Positions 7,014 to 10,625 of a stretch of DNA of 10,625 nucleotides are shown in pieces (position 1 is the stretch's first letter; each line of letters opens with the position of its first letter). The translations under genes and the position numbers were made by a program. The stretch is taken from positions 1 to 10,625 of the forward strand of contig NZ_CAUEQY010000035.1 of NCBI RefSeq assembly GCF_959020145.1, in the 5' to 3' direction. Under the pieces are notes generated by a model. The model was given only the letters and a program-made list of their open reading frames with translations, searched no databases and was not told the origin of the DNA. The stretch comes from an uncultured Bifidobacterium sp. (GTDB lineage Bacteria > Actinomycetota > Actinomycetes > Actinomycetales > Bifidobacteriaceae).

Positions 7014-7805
7014 ATGACAACCGGATATATTCCTACACTCGCCCAAGTTGACGAACTGCATCGAAAAATCGCGCAATCGCAAGCCGCATACGATTTGATT
7101 CACGGACATTGCGTAGTCGTCGCCGACATCGCACGTCGCATGGCACGCAGGCAGAATGCACTGTTCACCCGCCGCTGCACACTACCGGACGATGCCCCTG
7201 AAAAAGCGGGCGATTTCGGCCTTAGGCTTACGCAAGACGGCAATGGAAGCGAATCGTTCGGTATGCTTCGCATCCCCTCCATTCCATCATCGGACGGGCT
7301 TACGGGTGGGACCGTTCCGCCGAGGCTGATCGACGAGCATCTGGTAGTGATCGGTGGTCTGCTGCATGATATCGGCACGTATTTTCTGCTCAAGCAAGAC
7401 GGTTCCGACGGTGGACCGCTGAAATTCGACGGTCCGAATTACGTGCGGCATGGGCTTAAAGGCTACGAATATTTGTTGAATGAGGGTGTTGACGAGTCTA
7501 TCGCGCAGTTCGCGCGCAACCACACCGGTGTGGGACTCACCAAAGAAGCGGTGGAATCGCAAGGATTGCCATTGCCTCCGGCTGACTATGTGCCCATGAA
7601 TCTTGAGCAGGAAGTGGTGATGGTGGCCGACAAGTACAACAGCAAGTCGATTCCGCCGAAGTTCCTGACGGCCGAAGCCTATGCGCGCAAGGCGGCCCGT
7701 TTCGGCGAAAGTAACAGGCGCGAATGGCTGCGGCTGCTCGAACGATACGGCGTGCTTGACGTCACGCCGCTCGCTGAGCAGTACCACATGCGTATCGTCG
7801 AGTAG
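7014..7805 (+). CDS. HD-domain protein, putative metal-dependent phosphohydrolase
   Basis: 263 residues, predicted cytoplasmic. The HD signature is present in order: His32 (LIHGHCVVVADIA), His118-Asp119 (LLHDIG), His146 (YVRHGLKGYEYLL), His170 (FARNHTGVG) and Asp206 (MVADKYN). This is the ligand pattern of HD/HDIG phosphohydrolases that act on nucleotides or phosphorylated small molecules; the substrate cannot be told from sequence. His32 and His118 are 86 residues apart, where compact HD proteins usually have about 30-40; residues about 46-105 form a polar, Gly/Ser/Pro-rich insert (QDGNGSES, IPSIPSSDG). The start is the ATG following the -10-like TAAGAT. The gene converges on the ABC operon and is separated from it by two hairpins. 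No SpoT, GGDEF or response-regulator domain is attached. Confidence 0.85.
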   Translation: MTTGYIPTLAQVDELHRKIAQSQAAYDLIHGHCVVVADIARRMARRQNALFTRRCTLPDDAPEKAGDFGLRLTQDGNGSESFGMLRIPSIPSSDGLTGGTVPPRLIDEHLVVIGGLLHDIGTYFLLKQDGSDGGPLKFDGPNYVRHGLKGYEYLLNEGVDESIAQFARNHTGVGLTKEAVESQGLPLPPADYVPMNLEQEVVMVADKYNSKSIPPKFLTAEAYARKAARFGESNRREWLRLLERYGVLDVTPLAEQYHMRIVE

Positions 7806-7828
7806 GGCAGACCGTTTCCAGAACACGC

Positions 7829-7871
7829 AAGCCCTTTGGAATTTGGCTAAAACCAGAATTCCAAAGGGCTT
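7829..7871. terminator. perfect 15-bp inverted repeat between convergent genes
   Basis: AAGCCCTTTGGAATT (7829-7843) and AATTCCAAAGGGCTT (7857-7871) are exact reverse complements; TGG and CCA inside can extend the stem past one bulged G, leaving a CTAAAA loop. It starts 24 bases after the HD-gene stop. No T-run follows on either strand, so it is an atypical intrinsic terminator, or a bidirectional transcript-end stabiliser. Confidence 0.65.
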
Positions 7872-7877
7872 ACCTAT

Positions 7878-7909
7878 GGGCGCACGAAAGAGTCTATGTT
7901 CGTGCGCCC
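7878..7909. terminator. perfect 11-bp GC-rich hairpin after the ABC operon
   Basis: GGGCGCACGAA (7878-7888) and TTCGTGCGCCC (7899-7909) are exact reverse complements with a ten-base loop. It lies 15 bases beyond the stop of the minus-strand ABC gene and most likely ends that operon, though no T-tract follows on the minus strand. Confidence 0.65.
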
Positions 7910-7923
7910 GTTGCACTAGGCGG

Positions 7924-9108
7924 CTAGTCGAGTTCCACGCTGTGCTCCATCGCATCGGCGATCTCCGGATTGGTGGTCACCACGATGATGGCGCGCCTGC
8001 GATCGGCATCGCGCTTGAACTTCTTCAACAGATCCAACACCACGGCCGCATCGTCGGCATCCAATCCAGCGGTCGGCTCGTCGGCGATGATCACTTCAGC
8101 CTCGCAGCTCAGCGCACGAGCGATGGCCACGCGGCGCTGGTTCAGTTCGCTTACTTCGCCGACTGCCAGGCCGGACGTCACTTCGTCGAAGCCCACGCGC
8201 TTGAGCAGTTCGCGGGCGATCACAGGCTTCGGCTTGAGGAAGTTGCGGTTCGACGCATCCATGGCGTACAGTACATTGCTTTCCGCGTCGAGATCGGGGC
8301 GGAAAGCGAAACGTTGCGGAATGAATCCGATGCGGTGTCCCAACATTTCGACCGGTTCGACGTCGCTCAGGTTGGTGCTTTTGTGCATCACGTTGCCGCG
8401 GTCCGTGCGTACCATGCCGACCATGGTGGCCAGCAACGCCTGATGCTGTTCGCGATCCTCCGCGTCCACGAGCACCGCATGCGTGGCGCCCGCATGGAAC
8501 GACAGCGACAGGTCGTCGAGAATATTGCGGCCGGTCTTGCGATTGGTCACGGTCACATGATCGAGTGCGAACGTCGGATTCGCTTTGAAGAAAAACGCAT
8601 CCTTCTTGCGATGATGCTTGATTTCGCGGTCGAGCTGTGAGGAGACGCTGGTTGCGGAATCGGCTTTCACCATTTCATGCGATTCCAGCACGGTCGGTTC
8701 GTCGGAAGAACGCAAGGCAAGCGTTTCCCTCACCTGATTCGCATTGTTGGCGACCACATCCGAACCATCCGCAGTATCAGCAGCAGTTGCAGCGTCATCT
8801 GCAACTTCAGTGGTATCTGCATTATCTGCAGATACCACAGCATCGCCGTCGGCAGCTACTGCAGTATCGCCATCGTTTACATCGTCGGGAATTTCCGCGC
8901 CGTCAGTTGCGGCAATTTCGATATCTGCATTGTCATCGTCGTATACCACCGCAAAATCGATGGATTCAATGGAATCAGCGGAAGATGCGTCAGCTGCAAT
9001 ATCGTCAGTCGCAACATCATCGACGGTCTCGTTTGATGCGGTCTCGGCAGTCTCGTCGACCACGGTCTCGTCGAGGTTCTCGTTCTTATCATTCATGTTG
9101 TCGCTCAT
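7924..9108 (-). CDS. ABC-transporter ATPase-like protein with degenerate nucleotide site and acidic N-terminal extension
   Basis: 394 residues. Residues about 178-394 are an ABC domain of the MacB/LolD type. The Q-loop (GFIPQRF, 261-267), Walker B (EVIIADEP, Asp343-Glu344) and D-loop (AGLD, 347-350) are present. The Walker A region reads LVDAEDREQHQALL (213-226): no glycines and Gln221 at the Lys position. The signature reads VSELNQRR (319-326), lacking both glycines of LSGGQ. The switch His is Thr379 (VVTTNPE). Residues 1-120 contain 38 Asp/Glu and one basic residue (Lys8), with Ala, Thr, Ser and Val filling the rest: a disordered, highly acidic tail; about 121-177 become mixed and basic (REIKHHRKK, 161-169). 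It overlaps the permease stop by ATGA and has its own GGAGGT site, so the two should be co-translated and assemble at the membrane. It could be a pseudo-ATPase that regulates or anchors the permease, or a non-canonical NBD; transport substrate unknown. Confidence 0.85.
   Translation of the reverse strand: MSDNMNDKNENLDETVVDETAETASNETVDDVATDDIAADASSADSIESIDFAVVYDDDNADIEIAATDGAEIPDDVNDGDTAVAADGDAVVSADNADTTEVADDAATAADTADGSDVVANNANQVRETLALRSSDEPTVLESHEMVKADSATSVSSQLDREIKHHRKKDAFFFKANPTFALDHVTVTNRKTGRNILDDLSLSFHAGATHAVLVDAEDREQHQALLATMVGMVRTDRGNVMHKSTNLSDVEPVEMLGHRIGFIPQRFAFRPDLDAESNVLYAMDASNRNFLKPKPVIARELLKRVGFDEVTSGLAVGEVSELNQRRVAIARALSCEAEVIIADEPTAGLDADDAAVVLDLLKKFKRDADRRRAIIVVTTNPEIADAMEHSVELD
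8810..8838. repeat. perfect 12-bp inverted repeat inside the acidic-tail coding region
   Basis: GTGGTATCTGCA (8810-8821) and TGCAGATACCAC (8827-8838) are exact reverse complements around five bases. It codes for residues 91-100 of the ABC protein's acidic tail and would fold as a strong hairpin in the mRNA. Short related TCTGCA and CAGTATC words recur nearby (about 8770-8860). Confidence 0.8.
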
Positions 9109-10430
9109 GCCTTCACCTCCGAGCGTTCCTCAAACAGTTGGTTCAGGTTGAAGCAGGCCACGCGCGCGAATGCCACGATGCCAAGCACCAGGCATGCGCC
9201 CAAGCCGTACCAGATCACGTTCCACACCGAAGCGGACGTCATCGACACAGCCTGCCCGCCGGCCCATGCGGTGCCGATCGGCTTCGCCAACAGCGCGCCC
9301 GCAACCAAACCGACAATCCAACCCGGAACCGTCATCATGAACGTTTCCAGCATGAACTGCCATCCCAAACGGCCCTTGGTCACACCTGTGATCATCGCCA
9401 TGCCGATCTCATCGCGGCGGCCGCCAATCGCAGCACATGCAATCAATGCCAGCAAAGCGATGCCACCGACAATCGTCACGGCAATCAGCATGATGCGCGC
9501 TGCCGAAGCGGCGGAATCAAGCGGCTCGATCGACTTCTTGTAAGCGGTAAGCGACGGCGAGGTGATCTCGTACGTCTTCGTGTCCAACTTGGCCTTCTTC
9601 ACCAAGCGCACGAACGTGTTGTAGGTGGAAGGATTCGCCAGCGAGAAGATGATATTCAGATTCGGAATGGCCCAGCCTTCCGCATCCGTCGTGTCAAGCC
9701 CGTTCTTGGCGAAATTGAGATACGTCGTGTAGATCACGTTCTCACGATTGTCCTTCGCATACTTCGCGTCGGATCCGTTGCCTTCCGGCACGTCGCTGTC
9801 GTATTCGTAAATGCCGCGCACGGTGAACGTGTATGTGTCGGAAGCCTTCGACGGATTGCCGACCGTCACCTTGTCGCCGATCTTGAGATTGTTCTTATCG
9901 GCCAGCGCTTGCGAGATGAGTACGCCGTCGCTCTGCGTCTTATAGCTCAGATGCTTGCCTTTGACCACTTTGTAGTAGCCGTAATCGTTGATTTTCGCGG
10001 CGTCCAACGTGTAGAACGCCTGCAGGGTCAGGTTGCCGCCGGTCTTGTCTTCGCTGGTATCGTTTTTCGCGGCGATTGCCTGCAACGACTTGCTTTCGCG
10101 CACCGGCACCGATGTTGCCAACGTGTAATTGAAGGTCACGTTGTTGCTCTGTGCGGCCGTTGCATACGTGCTGTACTTTTCCCACGTCAAATACTTGTCG
10201 GTATAGCTGGAATCGGCACCGTCGCGCTTGGCTTGTGTTTGCGCGTTCGGCCGAATCACCGCCGTGGCTTTTTGCGACTGGTATGTTTCATTATTGGCGG
10301 TGTCGTCGGCTCGAATCACTGCCAAGTCCACGGCAGCCGAGAAAGACACCAGTAGTGCGAGTAGGGCGATCAGCGCGGTGCGCCATTTGACGCGGCCGAG
10401 CGCCGCCCATGCGTTCTTGAGAACGAACAT
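9105..10430 (-). CDS. MacB/FtsX-family ABC transporter permease
   Basis: 441 residues with the four-helix layout of type VII (MacB/LolCDE/FtsX-like) ABC permeases: TM1 about 18-40 (WRTALIALLALLVSF), an extracytoplasmic domain about 41-310 that matches the MacB periplasmic core type in size and place, TM2 about 311-335, TM3 about 358-383 and TM4 about 402-424. The cytoplasmic loop after TM2 has the characteristic GRRDEIGMAMITGVTKGRL (337-355), where the ATPase subunit docks. The external domain is rich in Lys, Asp, Thr and Tyr and contains ISQALADKNNLKIGDKVTV (172-190), typical of this family. In Gram-positive bacteria such proteins export peptides or antimicrobials or transmit signals across the membrane. 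The start at 10430 is supported by GGAGAA (10443-10438) six to seven bases upstream. The partner is the degenerate ABC protein that overlaps its stop codon; no accessory membrane-fusion protein is seen in the window. Confidence 0.9.
   Translation of the reverse strand: MFVLKNAWAALGRVKWRTALIALLALLVSFSAAVDLAVIRADDTANNETYQSQKATAVIRPNAQTQAKRDGADSSYTDKYLTWEKYSTYATAAQSNNVTFNYTLATSVPVRESKSLQAIAAKNDTSEDKTGGNLTLQAFYTLDAAKINDYGYYKVVKGKHLSYKTQSDGVLISQALADKNNLKIGDKVTVGNPSKASDTYTFTVRGIYEYDSDVPEGNGSDAKYAKDNRENVIYTTYLNFAKNGLDTTDAEGWAIPNLNIIFSLANPSTYNTFVRLVKKAKLDTKTYEITSPSLTAYKKSIEPLDSAASAARIMLIAVTIVGGIALLALIACAAIGGRRDEIGMAMITGVTKGRLGWQFMLETFMMTVPGWIVGLVAGALLAKPIGTAWAGGQAVSMTSASVWNVIWYGLGACLVLGIVAFARVACFNLNQLFEERSEVKA
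9115..9120 (-). promoter_or_regulatory. Shine-Dalgarno of the ABC protein gene
   Basis: On the minus strand GGAGGT (9120-9115) is followed by six bases and the ATG at 9108. The site lies within the last codons of the permease gene (Glu-Val-Lys-Ala-stop), consistent with translational coupling. Confidence 0.85.
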
Positions 10431-10437
10431 GCGGTAC

Positions 10438-10457
10438 TTCTCCAGTTCTCTGTTATA
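10438..10457 (-). promoter_or_regulatory. proximal promoter -10 and ribosome site of the permease operon
   Basis: On the minus strand TATAAC (10457-10452) matches five of six bases of TATAAT and lies about 21 bases before the ATG, with GGAGAA (10443-10438) between. Its -35 is weak: CTGACG about 19 bases upstream. A start here would leave a leader of only about 15 bases. Confidence 0.45.
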
Positions 10458-10459
10458 GC

Positions 10460-10469
10460 GCGCCGGCGC
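10460..10469. promoter_or_regulatory. GC palindrome in the promoter spacer of the permease operon
   Basis: GCGCCGGCGC is a perfect 10-bp palindrome placed directly upstream of the TATAAC box, between it and the presumed -35 region. The position suits a repressor site, but GC-rich palindromes also arise by chance in GC-rich DNA. Confidence 0.25.
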
Positions 10470-10490
10470 ATGCCGACGTCAGCGTTGGCC

Positions 10491-10539
10491 GGGACGCGCG
10501 CTCCGCAGCAAGGCAGGCCCGTAGCGCATGGTGCGTCCC
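10491..10539. repeat. bulged inverted repeat upstream of the permease operon
   Basis: GGGACGCGCGCT (10491-10502) pairs with AGCGC (10523-10527) and GCGTCCC (10533-10539), leaving ATGGT as a five-base bulge and a 20-base loop: twelve base pairs in all. If transcription starts at the distal box near 10588 this structure would sit in a leader of about 150 bases. Confidence 0.5.
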
Positions 10540-10587
10540 GTGCAATCATCTTGGGCTTCCAACGTGATTGTTTTCTTGCGCAACACT

Positions 10588-10593
10588 GTTATA
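10588..10593 (-). promoter_or_regulatory. possible distal -10 box of the permease operon
   Basis: A second TATAAC on the minus strand, in the same 8-base word TATAACAG as the proximal box. No convincing -35 is seen upstream before the window ends, so its use is uncertain. Confidence 0.25.
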
Positions 10594-10625
10594 CCCCTGC
10601 ATGAAGTCTGAATGATTCCTGAAAA

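Noticed and set aside
7681..8640. 319-codon plus-strand frame running from the HD gene into the ABC region
   Set aside because: It overlaps two well-supported genes in other frames and runs through both intergenic hairpins; its sequence has no family features.
7924..9108. ABC gene as a pseudogene because of its lost Walker A
   Set aside because: The frame is full length, the start overlaps the permease stop with a good ribosome site, and Walker B, Q-loop and D-loop are intact, which argues for selection on a functional protein.
8637..10355. 572-codon open frame on the plus strand, antisense to the permease and ABC genes
   Set aside because: Its translation is a His/Arg/Gln-rich string without domain or membrane features, as expected opposite a GC-rich coding strand; both minus-strand genes have clear family motifs and ribosome sites.

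Overview
The window looks like chromosomal DNA of a high-GC Gram-positive, most likely a Bifidobacterium. This rests on three things: a modular intracellular-type GH51 arabinofuranosidase, several genes whose -10 box sits 6-8 bases before the ATG (leaderless layout common in Actinobacteria), and the general protein character. The genus is an inference; no rRNA or other marker gene is present.

Plus-strand part (1-7805): (a) the 3' 2.3 kb of a GH51 alpha-L-arabinofuranosidase with an inserted concanavalin-like domain; (b) a TatD-family metal-dependent hydrolase; (c) after a 232-base spacer with a purine-rich tract and a near-consensus promoter, a Kup/HAK potassium transporter ending in a strong terminator; (d) a stand-alone class II glutamine amidotransferase (Cys2 nucleophile); (e) an HD-domain phosphohydrolase-like protein. 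Genes b, d and e each have a TANNNT box 6-8 bases before the ATG and no properly spaced Shine-Dalgarno, whereas kup has a classical -35/-10 and a GGAGGT ribosome site. These look like separately transcribed housekeeping or accessory genes, not one pathway.

Minus-strand part (10430-7924): a two-gene operon converging on the HD gene across two perfect hairpins. It encodes a MacB/FtsX-type permease and, overlapping by ATGA, an ABC ATPase-like protein. This second protein is the most unusual thing in the window. It has a roughly 170-residue N-terminal extension that is extremely acidic, followed by an ABC domain whose Walker A, signature and H-loop are all degenerate while the Q-loop, Walker B (DE) and D-loop remain. 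It may be a non-canonical or pseudo-ATPase partner of the permease. The last 195 bases hold the operon's upstream region, with two identical TATAACAG boxes, a GC-rich palindrome and a bulged hairpin.

No rRNA, tRNA, CRISPR array, insertion sequence or prophage gene was seen. No gene-free stretch exceeds 300 bases.
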